Shown piece after piece: positions 34,541 through 44,221 of a DNA stretch of 64,000 nt. The notes beneath the pieces are model-generated. The model searched no databases, was not told the DNA's origin, and saw only the letters and a list, made by a program, of their open reading frames with translations. Each line of letters opens with the position of its first letter. The first letter of the stretch is position 1. This DNA comes from Helianthus annuus (lineage: Eukaryota > Streptophyta > Magnoliopsida > Asterales > Asteraceae): positions 120,804,462 through 120,868,461 of the forward strand of contig NC_035443.2 in the NCBI RefSeq assembly GCF_002127325.2, read 5' to 3'. Both the position numbers and the translations under genes were made by a program.

Positions 34541-36533
34541 ATTTTGGTTGAATCATCGTTGCCATTGATACAGAGTGACTGTGAAGATGTTAAGGTTGAA
34601 GCAACTGTCTCCTACAGATCAGGTGGTTACTCTCAATTCTTGATTGTTGTTCAATCAGAAAGATAAGGTACTTTTTTCCATCCCTGAAGATGTTCTTGGT
34701 CTGTTTGTTCTTAGTGGTGATTGGTAATTTCAAGAATTTGTAGTTTGATAAAGGTTTCATCTTTTTTGATTCGTTTTATTTATGGTGATGATTTTTGTTT
34801 TGTTGTAGTGTTTGATTTGTTTTTTAATTATTTTGGTTGGCTGATACACGAGAATCACCCATAGAACTCACCACCAGAACCATCGGGCATGTCGAAAACG
34901 ATGATCATGAAGCTAACAACAACAACTTACATAAATAATCACTGGTTAATTCAACACACAGGCAAGTCTGGATGATGTTTATAGATTCAATGATCTTTGT
35001 TTGTTTTTAATTCGGTTTACTTTTCACTTAAACGTGTTTTGATGATAATAGCAATTTGCTGATTACGATGACGGTTAGTTTGATAAGCAGCAAACCGGTG
35101 TACACATGTGGAGGCTGCGGTGCAACACTTCAAGTTTGGTAGCATATAACTAACTACTTGTGTTTTGTTTTTTTTTTGGAACATTTTGTTTGCTTTTATG
35201 TTTTAAGATTTTAGTGTGTTAATACAGCCAAGAAGCGGAATAACAGTAATAATTGACACCACATCACGCAGACCAAACAATAATTCTTCAGGAAAAACCG
35301 GTTAGTGCATTCAGAAGTTAATAATCTGAATTATAGATTAGTATTAATATGTTTGTAAATTGGTTCTTTGTTGTCAGCTGATGTTGAGATTCTTGAATCA
35401 GTGAAAATCCGGTGCCATATAATTAAGTACAGGTTATACTTCAAGCTTTCTCGATCTGTTTGCAGGCGAATAGGTTGACTCGATGAGGTATGAAAAACAG
35501 AACTGATAAATTTAGTGAAAATGTGATTGAAAGATGATAACCCAGTATTTGAGGATCTCATTCTATAGCCTCGATAAATTCAGGGGTGTTTTCAAATAAT
35601 GCTTCCTAGATGTTTGAAGACCGACAAATGTCCACAGAAGCAGTACTGTTGACATTTGTCGATCTTTGTTGGTTTTCAAACATCTAGGAACCATTATTTG
35701 AGAACACCCTTGCATTTATCGAAGCTGTAGAATGAGATCCTCTACTTTTGTGTCATCATTTTTCAAACCCATTTTCCCTAAATTTATCCATTTTGTTTTT
35801 CATGCAGGGATATAATCTGTTTTTTAGTATTTGATTTGGCCGATGACCCATGTTCAAGGATGACTTATGTTTCAGACTATACAAAGATTGCCTTTTGGTT
35901 ATCACAAGGTTAAATTTTAAATTAATATGGTCTCATTCATTAATAAGCTTATAATTATACTTAAGCCATCAAATTCTTTCCGTTAGGTCTCAATGCACCT
36001 AATGACTGCAACCAACATTGAGCCATCACATTCTTTCTGTTTACATCTCAGGTAACGATTTTCCTTATTACATCTCGAAACTTAGGTTGTTATATATGAT
36101 TTTTCAATGTGGTTTTGAAACTTACGGGATAGTAATTGTCAATTTCAGGTAGGTTGGGTATTGAGATCAAGAAATTCAGCGCCGCTTGCAGATATGGTTT
36201 CAAGGATAATATTTGGCTTGAAACAGAGACAGAGGACTTTTGTTTCTGAATTTTTGGTAGCTTCACTTATGACTTATGCCTGATGTTGTTGTCAATTCAT
36301 AAGTATAATGCGAATGTGAATTCATTAAATAATTTCACATCATATTTTACATATAGATGTAGGAAAAAACTTTGCACATTATAAACTACTTAGTTTATTT
36401 CTATATCAAACATGTACACTGACACATACTGTCTTTAACATTGTTTTATAAAGATATGTAACTAAACGCAAAGAATTTAAATGATATATTATAATATGTT
36501 TTTTAGTATTTGATTTCGATCGTTATTAAACAT
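34541..36533 (+). other. Helitron 3' portion with exon-like fragments
   Basis: Alternating AT-rich intron-like tracts and short open segments. One segment (about 35089-35137) reads P-V-Y-T-C-G-G-C-G-A-T-L-Q-V, a small Cys-x2-Cys motif. I cannot assign the sources. Confidence 0.4.
35488..35805. repeat. 300 bp imperfect hairpin
   Basis: The left arm (about 35488-35632, with 'gaggatctcattctatag' and 'ggggtgttttcaaataat') is the reverse complement of the right arm (about 35650-35805). The loop is short and includes 'cagcagtactg'-like bases. It could be an independent foldback insertion. Confidence 0.8.
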
Positions 36534-36564
36534 ACCCGTGTATTCACACGGGTCTTACAACTAG
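36534..36564 (+). other. Helitron 3' terminus: hairpin plus CTAG
   Basis: ACCCGTGTATTCACACGGGT forms a stem-loop, followed by CTTACAACTAG and then a host T. The hairpin about 10 bp before a terminal CTRR is the Helitron end signature. Confidence 0.8.
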
Positions 36565-37467
36565 TATTCATTTAAAACCTATATTTAATTCACAAAATTA
36601 AACAAACTTATAAACTTCACAAAACAGGTTTAAATATATTGTGTGTGATGGTTTAATTTCAAATACAGGTTAACAAAAGATATCTCCAAACAAATAAACC
36701 AAAGCCGGCATTCGAGTATGTTCGGTTTTTCAAGTAGCTTGATCCTCTATCATCCGATGATTTAATAATTTAACTGATTGTTACCTACCATGGGATTCCG
36801 TACAGATCATTAGTTTTTAAGTTAAACAATCGAAAGTGTCAAAAACAACAAAGAAAAGCATTTTTCCTGGTTCGGGGTGCCCTTGCCACATGCGGAGGGC
36901 TTAACTCTCCCCCTCGCGTGTCTCGGGGGAGGCTTGTTTAACTTATATCTTACTAGCTCCCCCGCGACATGCAGAGGAGCTTGGTCTCTCCACGCATGGC
37001 TCGGGGGAGGTTGTTTTTCAGCAAACTGCCAGTATCTGCTGGCTTTTCCCACACTTAGTCAATTCTCCGAATTTTAATCGAGTTTGTACTCAAGTTGGCC
37101 TAAACCCAAATTGTCACACTTAGGACTTTTATTTTCAAACTTAAAACCCGAAATCCACAATCCAGACATGGTTTCTTTAGTTTCCAATTCCTTCATTCGG
37201 TTAGACGTTTTACCCAAACCGACAAGTGGCATTGAGCATTCTAACTGAATCCTCCCATTTTCCCCAACTGCAACCGCGATTGTAGTTTGTAATAATCGGC
37301 AATACCTTAGCGTCTACAACCTTGTGGGTCGTTTATACATCAGTTTTATATGTCCAGTTCTTGGTTTGTGGCCCTATAGATCACAAACGACTCATAGTTG
37401 AGACTAGTTGGAGATTCGGGATAAGTGTCATCCCATAGTTGGACGAAAATTACTTATATATTATTAA
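36565..37467. other. Unrecognised 0.9 kb stretch
   Basis: No gene recognised. About 36873-37015 holds two diverged copies of a GC-richer phrase (CTCGGGGGAGG, 'ccacatgcggagggctt', 'gacatgcagaggagctt'). About 37330-37400 holds a short inverted pair around 'gtcgtttatacat'/'cacaaacgactcat'. This could be an old LTR. Confidence 0.4.
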
Positions 37468-37472
37468 GATTA

Positions 37473-37843
37473 TGTTGGTGCATACGTCTGTCGACTTCAT
37501 CTTGTATCGAGTCTTGTATTAGAAATGTTAGATCAGGGCACGTTGTACGAGAAAATAGGGTTTGTGTGTGAAAAAGGTAATTTCACACAAAATAGCACAT
37601 GCTAATTCCATGCGAAATTACAACCACTATATATACCCGTGATGCTAGTTCATTTGTAACGAAATTAGATTCCGGTACCGAAGTGCTGCCGACGTGTCTA
37701 CTGATTTGTATTGCTGTTAAATCAATAAACAAGACAATTAGAAGTTAATCAAGCTGTTTTTCAAGTCAATTCATTAGTTCCCCCCCCTTGAATTGATAAG
37801 AGTTCTTCTGAACAACTCGTTTGGGTCACAAAATGATCCTACA
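37473..37843 (+). repeat. 5' LTR of element 2
   Basis: Contains a TATA box (CTATATATAC, 37627-37636) and an AATAAA at 37724-37729 for transcript ends. Confidence 0.92.
37627..37636 (+). promoter_or_regulatory. Probable LTR TATA box
   Basis: CTATATATAC, about 95 bp before the AATAAA signal. The same arrangement is repeated in the 3' LTR at 43998-44007. Confidence 0.65.
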
Positions 37844-37845
37844 AG

Positions 37846-37857
37846 TGGTATTAGAGC
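37846..37857 (+). other. Primer binding site of element 2
   Basis: TGGTATTAGAGC lies 2 bp after the 5' LTR. Initiator tRNA-Met type. Confidence 0.9.
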
Positions 37858-37969
37858 TCAAGAGGAAGAGTTCTTGCCAAAACAGCCATTATTTCTGACT
37901 TCTACACCTTCTTTTTCAAATTAAACAAGATTTGACGGTCAAAATGGTTTGAATTTCACACATTACACG

Positions 37970-38400
37970 CGAAACATTGTTTTAACAAATCGTTGAAAGA
38001 ATTGGACCTTAATTCGATTTAAAACTGATAAAATTGGTAATTTCGCCTGAATATCACAAAGATGACGCCAGCGGTATTTTGCACGAAATTAGCAGTTGAT
38101 TTCGCTTGAAATTGATATTTCGCTTGAAAAATACATTTGATTTCGCATGAAATCATTGTATTTGGCTTATTTCACACGAAATTTACTTTTGAATTGTTAT
38201 TTCGCACGAAATCAGATTGTAATTTCGTACGAAATCATTCATTTCGTACGAAATCAGGGTATTTCGTTTGTAAGTGGTATTTCATGTGAAAACTGATTTC
38301 GTTTGAAACCATTATTTCGTTTCGAAGTTTGATTTCGTGTGAACAGCTATTTCGCTCCAAGTGATTTCGTTTGAGTCTTTATTTCGTGTGAACTTTCGTT
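37970..38400 (+). repeat. Leader array of ATTTCG(N)2-4CGAAAT words
   Basis: About 20 copies of TTTCGCACGAAAT, TTTCGTACGAAAT, TTTCGCTTGAAAT and similar occur in 430 bp between the PBS and the gag start. Many are perfect or near palindromes. The same word is in both LTRs of this element. Confidence 0.9.
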
Positions 38401-38442
38401 ATTGTTTGAACTTTGTGATTGTGTGATACAGTTTACTGAATC

Positions 38443-40104
38443 ATGGAAGAAGAATTCTACAATGTGTTTGTTACACCAGTTTCTCCTGTTACAGCTGCCG
38501 AAACATTGTACAATGAGAATGAAACAGGAACTTATCAGAAACCGCCAAAGCTCATGTACATTGAAGATTTTAAAGGATGGCAGAATCGGTTTGATAACTG
38601 GGTGCAAGCTTATAAATTTGATGCATGGTGTTCATTAGAGAAAGATTACGAGAAACCGAAAAATGAACGTGGGCTTGAAAAAGCATTTTGTGATTTTTCA
38701 GAGAATGATAAATTGAAATATACAAGTGAAAAAATAATGATCAGTATTCTTCAGCAAGCGATTAAAGAAGATATCTTTGTTTTGCTTCAACACGAGGGTG
38801 CTGCTAGATCAATTTGGACGGCGTTGATTCAAAAGTTCAAAGGAAGTGCAGATATGATCAAGAACAAAAAGGCATTGTTGAAGAAATCATTTGACATGTT
38901 TATATCTTTTGATCATGAAACAACAAAAATGACCATTGATAGATATTGTCATCTGGTTTTGGAGATGGGAAGATTGGACATAAAGAAAGAGGATGATGAA
39001 TGGGTTGATAAACTATCCGATGCATTACCACAACAGAAATGGGGAACTTATTTGTTGATTCTAAAATATATGAGAAAATCTGAGAATATGAATCTGGCAC
39101 AATTTATTCAGAAAATTGAAGAGCACGAGTTGGATATCCAGAAAACAGCAATCATGAAGAATCCAAATGCTCAACAAGATGTCAGCTTGTACTACAGAGG
39201 AAACAAGTTTAAAGTTACTTCAAGCCCAAAGATCCAAACTGGTTTCAGTGCTGATAGTTCATCTGGAACGAAGGGTAGTACTGTAACTCAGAGTGGTGGA
39301 AATTCATCTTCGTATTCAAGCTTTGATCCAAATTTTACAACACCAAGTCCTCAAAAACATAATTCAACAAATCTTCAATGCAATGTCACTTTAAACATTC
39401 AAAATGGTCAAAATCTGTCTCCGGAAATAGCTAAGCAACACATGGCATCACTCGTTGCTATGTTGGAATCATATGAAAGTTTGATTGGTGGCAAAATTGG
39501 AAATCCGATGCTTACCAAAGAAGATTATGACCAAATTGATGTTGAGGAACTTGAGTTGATGGACATCAAGTGGTGCTTATCCAGTGTTGTTCGAAGGGTA
39601 GAAAAGTTTCAACAAATTACTGGAAGAGATGACTTTAGTGAATTGTCTAATTCTCTGATAGGGTTTGACAAATCGAAGGTTACATGTTTCAGTTGTTGAG
39701 AAAAAGGTCACTTTAAGCGTGAGTGCAAAGACAACGAAGCAGATGGAAGACATGATCAGTCTGGAAAGAACAATTATTATAAAAAATCAATTTTCCATCA
39801 GATTACTCAACAACCACAAACTGCACATGCACGAGCCATTGAAGAAAAAGAGAAAAGAGCTTGTTACGGTATAATTGATCAAGATGATGAAAAGGTGGCA
39901 GAGGGATTTAGCTGGGATAAATATATTCCACCTGGTTCAGGTCATGTTGCTAGAATTCTGGAAGAAGATAAAGTCAAATCTAGTCCAAAAAGGATACCAA
40001 TTTTTCCAGATTTTGGAAGTGATGTAGATACCGATGATGAAGAAGAATATATTAACAAAGCTAGAAAAGGTATTGATCCTGATAGTTTTAATTTGTTATT
40101 GTAG
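38443..40104 (+). pseudogene. Gag (copia type, UBN2-like) of element 2, stop in zinc knuckle
   Basis: ATG at 38443 opens 418 codons. The central region (D-R-Y-C-H-L-V-L-E-M-G-R-L, W-V-D-K-L-S-D-A-L-P) is typical of the copia gag polypeptide (UBN2) family, which forms virus-like particles. It ends in CFSC followed by TGA (39697-39699). The same frame then continues EKGHFKREC, so the stop falls exactly inside a C-x2-C-x4-H-x4-C zinc knuckle. About 135 further codons run to TAG 40102-40104, just before which the reading frame shifts relative to the next ORF (40143). The stop could be a nonsense mutation; recoding is possible but unsupported. Confidence 0.8.
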
Positions 40105-40142
40105 ATAAAGTTAAGATACTGAATGAGAAGAAGATTGCCAGA

Positions 40143-42206
40143 TTGAAGAAAGAGTTGGAAGCAAGAAAAATAGCTGATGAAAAGGCAAAAATGGAAGCTG
40201 CAGAAGCAAATAGTGGATCAGTGATTGAGAAAGTGATAGAAAAATTCATTGAAGTGGAGAAAGTGGTTGAAAAGATAGTTGAGGTCGAAAAAATAGTTGA
40301 AGTTGAGAAACTCGTCGAAGTTGAAAAAGTCGTCGAAGTAGAAAAAATTGTTGAAGTTGAAAAGATTGTCGAGGTTGAAAAGTTAGTTGAGGTCATTAAA
40401 CCTTGTCTGAAATGTTTGGAGTCTTGCAAACATTGTGAAGAAAAAGATAAGAAGATTTGTGAACTGGAAGAGATGAAAGAGAATTTGTTGTCTGATGTGA
40501 AGTATGTGAAAGAGTCATACGATGTTTTGAACAGGATGGTTGATGGTTTGAACAAAACAAATCGAGAAGTTGATGCTGCTATGACAATGATGAGCTCAAC
40601 TTTAATGACAAAGCAGAAAGTCATCAATGAGTATATTGAAGACTGTGCACAGCTAAAGAAGGATTTGGAACTTGAAAAGATTGAGAGTGAAAGAATCAAA
40701 CGTTTGTTGTTGAGTTATGCAACATGTGATTATTTGATTGACGGAGTTTATCCTACTGTTGCAGGTCTTGAAGCTTTTCAAGAACAAAAGAAAGAAGAAA
40801 CGGATACTGGTAAGAAACAAAGTGTCAAGTATAACAAGTGTCCGCCCCCGATTTACGAACGTTATTCTCCCAGAAAGCCAAATGAGGAACATTTAAATAA
40901 GGCTCCCAACATCAAGTTAAAGTCTGAAACCATTGATGAGTTACCAGATAATATTGATGTCACATTCACAGCATCTGACACTGATCATGAGTCTGAGTTG
41001 TTAAAGAAAGTGGTTGATCATGTGTTGGATATGGATGAAGAGTCAAAACCGGAGTCAAAATCTGAAAGTTCGAATTCATCAGAAAAGAGTCCGAGTTCAC
41101 CAGTCAAACGGGTTTACAATAAAGAATTCTTGCTATCAAAATCTAATTTGAATGATGGACCAATCAAAGTAGCTTATACTTTGAATGATTCAGACAAATT
41201 ATATTCTGATGAGGAATTTCCAATAAGAAGTGTCAAAACTGAACAAATGAAACAGGTTTTCAAATTGACAGAAATTAATATTTCTGAAATAAAAGATCTA
41301 AATCTTTCTGAAAAACCTAAAAAATACACTTCAAGAATTCAACAAAGAGTGAACAAGAAAATGGGTTATAATTCTAGTTACAGGTTTCAAAAGAAACCAA
41401 ACCATAATGGTAACTACAAAAAGAATGGTTTAGGGTTCATTTCCTCAGAAAATTATAAAAATAAGAAAATTTATAAACCAAAAATAAAATTTGTTGCAGG
41501 AGAAAGTTCAGAAGAGGAACAGAAGAAACCGTTTTGGAAACAGTCAAATCGAGAGTTTCTTGCTGAGAAGAAAAAGAATATGATGATGAGATCCGAACAG
41601 AGAGTTGAGAAAAGAAAATGCTTCAAATGTCACAAGATTGGACACATTGCTTGGAATTGCCAGCAGTCCAACAACACAAAACAGGAAGTTACTTTTAACT
41701 CAAAATTGAGAGAAAAATGTGTTGATGAAAAGAAACAACCAACTGAGAAATTTAAGGTGTTTGAAAATTCGACTTTTGGAACTGGTGATGTTTCAAAACG
41801 TTTTTACAACAGAAAAATCGATTTAAACAAACAGAAATGGGTTGTCAAAAGTTCAGATGAGAGTTCTAGTGATGAATCTGATTCCATAAAATCAGAGGAG
41901 CTATCTATTGAGAAAAATATTGAAAATTCTGTACCGCCATTAGATGATGTTAATTTTCCACCTTTGCGGGCAGAAAATCTGAAATCAAAAGATAGGTTTG
42001 AGATTTCAGATCAATTCTTTGTTGATAAGAAAGAGTTTGATGCTGAAAAGGTGTTTAATGGAAATGTCAAACACATCTTTGAGAAGATGGTTGATGGGAA
42101 GGTTAAAGGTGCAAAAGAATTTTATGAATCGAAAAGATGGTGGGATAGATGTGAGCCAAAATCACCCAAGGTTGGTGAGGCTTGGATGACGGGTTTTTCA
42201 ACTTAA
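40143..42206 (+). CDS. Second gag-like ORF of element 2 with V-E-K repeats and zinc knuckle
   Basis: 687 codons; the true upstream start is unclear because the frame is open from about 40104 (D-K-V-K-I-L) and the first codon used here is TTG. It is probably the C-terminal half of gag after a 1 bp frameshift near 40100. Residues about 27-82 are a tandem repeat of K-[IVL]-V-E-V-E (10-11 units), predicted to be a charged alpha-helix. It is followed by Cys-rich C-L-K-C-L-E-S-C-K-H-C and a coiled coil. A single zinc knuckle CFKCHKIGHIAWNC is near residue 495. The tail (D-D-V-N-F-P-P-L and W-M-T-G-F-S-T) is shared with elements 3 and 4. It has no enzyme domain and probably binds RNA as a capsid/nucleocapsid-type protein. 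Confidence 0.7.
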   Translation: MKKELEARKIADEKAKMEAAEANSGSVIEKVIEKFIEVEKVVEKIVEVEKIVEVEKLVEVEKVVEVEKIVEVEKIVEVEKLVEVIKPCLKCLESCKHCEEKDKKICELEEMKENLLSDVKYVKESYDVLNRMVDGLNKTNREVDAAMTMMSSTLMTKQKVINEYIEDCAQLKKDLELEKIESERIKRLLLSYATCDYLIDGVYPTVAGLEAFQEQKKEETDTGKKQSVKYNKCPPPIYERYSPRKPNEEHLNKAPNIKLKSETIDELPDNIDVTFTASDTDHESELLKKVVDHVLDMDEESKPESKSESSNSSEKSPSSPVKRVYNKEFLLSKSNLNDGPIKVAYTLNDSDKLYSDEEFPIRSVKTEQMKQVFKLTEINISEIKDLNLSEKPKKYTSRIQQRVNKKMGYNSSYRFQKKPNHNGNYKKNGLGFISSENYKNKKIYKPKIKFVAGESSEEEQKKPFWKQSNREFLAEKKKNMMMRSEQRVEKRKCFKCHKIGHIAWNCQQSNNTKQEVTFNSKLREKCVDEKKQPTEKFKVFENSTFGTGDVSKRFYNRKIDLNKQKWVVKSSDESSSDESDSIKSEELSIEKNIENSVPPLDDVNFPPLRAENLKSKDRFEISDQFFVDKKEFDAEKVFNGNVKHIFEKMVDGKVKGAKEFYESKRWWDRCEPKSPKVGEAWMTGFST

Positions 42207-43792
42207 ATTCCTGACTTGCCAGAACTCCCAGGTTGGTAATTGGGGAGTAGGAATCGGCATCTTTCTTAAAAATATCACAAATGTGAAAATTGTTTCAAGT
42301 GGTTGGGCTGATGAGTAAACCTACAAGTGGTTGAAAAGAGATTTTCAGGTGCAAAAGGTTATCAGGGTCATTAAATTGAACCTGATTTAATCTTCATTTA
42401 AAATGATTGATAAAACAATGTGATGAATTGAACCCCAATTTTACAAATGGTAAAATCAACAAAACTTATTTACCGGAAAAACCATTTTGATTAAAACAAA
42501 GTTAAGTGTTTTGAAATCTTAATGGGAAAATAGTTTGTTGTAAGGGGGAGTTCTGATTGTTTATGCCAAGAGAATGGCGAATTGAAGCAATTCTCAACAG
42601 TTGTCAATTTACTTGTATAGTTTGTTTTCAAATTTTCGTTAGATGATTTTGAATTTTAGGGGGAGTAAGAAAATTTCAGAAAATCTAAAAACATTAGAAA
42701 TTTGAAAAAGTCAAAAACATGATAAAATCAAAAATTGAGTTTTGTTGTGAAAAAGAGGAAATGATAGTACATCAGTGGACTATCACAACACGCTAAAGAT
42801 TTGTAAAGTTAAAATGTGATAAATGGTCTCACTGAGGATGTGCCAGTAGGTTTCTACATTCAGTAAATTGTTTTCAAGACATAAACATAAATTCAAATAC
42901 TTACTTATCTCGTGTGGAACATCTCTCGGATATATGGGTAACCCCCGAAATCTTGTTTGAAAGATCCCTCTTTCTGAGATACTAGGTCTTTATGCTTAGT
43001 GATATCATGGGTATTATCCCGGGACTTTTGATTTTGCGGAAGCAATGGCCTAGTCCCTGTATAATACTTTTCGCTTGCTTGAATCGTTTAAGCGGATCAG
43101 TATTTTGACAATCTACGTGAATCGTTTAGAGCTTAAAATGTTTAAAGCTTAACGGTGTTGGTGATTTGTCTCATAAACTGATATGATCCTCTTACACAAA
43201 CTCACGAAAATATTGTCTGTAAATATTTCTTTACTGTGTTTCTTCATTATAAAAATCCAAAAAGATTTTTAGTGTGTGTTAGCATAAATTTTGAAAAATA
43301 CAATAAAGATTTTCGACAACTGATAATGAAAAGCTGATTTTCAAAATTCCAAGTGCTAAACATGATGAACAGGTTTGGGAAGAGTTTGTTTGAAAGTTAT
43401 ATTTACAAGTGGTCATCAGATATTGTTAAATGTTAAATCATTTGGAGATTTATTTTTACAAATGGTTAGCAAAGAATTAAATTTGTCAAATTGTTAAATT
43501 TGTAAATCTTATTGAGAGATAGAGGATGTGCAGGTTTGCTAGGTATTGAATCCTGAGCAGAGTGAGAGCCAGGTATCGATCCTAGAACCTGTGAAAGCAA
43601 GAGCAAGCACAACTCGAGGGGGAGTTTGCTAGATAAAGAGAGTCTGAAGATGCATGTGATTGATAGATCATCATCCGAGGAGGAGATTTGAGGATACTTA
43701 CAATGTCAGATACTTTGAAAAGAGCCTGAAGATCAAGGCTGAAGATGGTGAAGACTCGACACTGAAGACTCGTCAACATCCGAGGGGGAGTC
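42207..43792 (+). other. Conserved 3' non-coding region with repeated polypurine tracts
   Basis: Recognisably similar to 55944-57907 and, inverted, to 61823-63181. GGGGGAG tracts occur near 42543, 42658, 43617 and 43784, the last abutting the 3' LTR. Shared phrases include 'cttgccagaactcccagg', 'gatgatagtacat', 'gggtaacccc' and 'cctagtccctg'. No open frame. Confidence 0.75.
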
Positions 43793-44215
43793 TGTTGGTG
43801 CATACGTCTGTCGACTTCGTCTTGTATCGAGTCTTGTATTAGAAATGTTAGATCAGGGCACGTTGTACGAGAAAATAAGGTTTGTGTGTGAAAAGGTAAT
43901 TTCACACGAAATTAGCAGTAGCTAATTTCGCACGAAATTAGCAATGGCTAATTTCACACGAAATAGCACATGCTAATTCCATGCGAAATTACAACCACTA
44001 TATATACCCGTGATGCTAGTTCATTTGTAACGAAATTAGATTCCGGTACCGAAGTGCTGCCGACGTGTCTACTGATTTGTATTGCTGTTAAATCAATAAA
44101 CAAGACAATTAGAAGTGAATCAGGCTGTTTTTCAAGTCAATTCATTAGTTTCCGCCTCTTGAATTGATAAGAGCTCTTCTGAACGACTCGTTTGGGGTCA
44201 CAAAACGATCCTACA
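43793..44215 (+). repeat. 3' LTR of element 2
   Basis: 423 bp, followed by the duplicated GATTA. TATA at 43998-44007. Confidence 0.92.
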
Positions 44216-44221
44216 GATTAT

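Larger units (their letters stand above)
8294..36564 (+). mobile_element. Helitron-type element(s) with captured gene pieces, bloated by nested LTR elements
   Basis: The left end after an A is TCTATACTATCTATTAAGG, matching the TC start required of Helitrons. The right end has an 8 bp-stem hairpin (CCCGTG-TATT-CACGGG core, 36534-36553) followed about 10 bp later by the terminal CTAG (36561-36564) and a host T. That is the CTRR-plus-hairpin signature with A|T insertion. Subtracting the LTR insertions at 11785-24190 and 25113-32593 leaves roughly 8.4 kb. The backbone contains exon-intron-like fragments and no Rep/helicase, so it would be non-autonomous. A second, very similar 5' start occurs at 11393, so two Helitrons may be nested or sharing one 3' end. 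The pairing of these particular ends is inference; each terminus alone is better supported. Confidence 0.6.
37473..44215 (+). mobile_element. Sirevirus-like Ty1/copia element with gag but no pol (element 2)
   Basis: 6743 bp with LTRs TGTTGGTGCATAC...GATCCTACA at 37473-37843 (371 bp) and 43793-44215 (423 bp). The 5 bp target duplication GATTA lies at 37468-37472 and 44216-44220. PBS TGGTATTAGAGC is at 37846-37857. The leader is packed with palindromic words. Two gag-type reading frames follow, then about 1.6 kb of non-coding 3' DNA with several GGGGGAG tracts. Multiple polypurine tracts and palindrome-rich LTR/leader sequence are known features of Sireviruses (copia). RT, integrase and protease are missing, so it needs a helper. 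The 3' LTR has about 50 extra bp of 'tttcacacgaaattagca' repeats. Confidence 0.9.

Noticed and set aside
8294..36564. Helitron Rep/helicase gene
   Set aside because: No frame with rolling-circle Rep His motifs or helicase motifs was found in the backbone.
37970..38400. Short palindromic repeats with variable spacers, considered as a CRISPR array
   Set aside because: The 'spacers' are 5-20 bp, the repeat varies, and the array lies in a retroelement leader.
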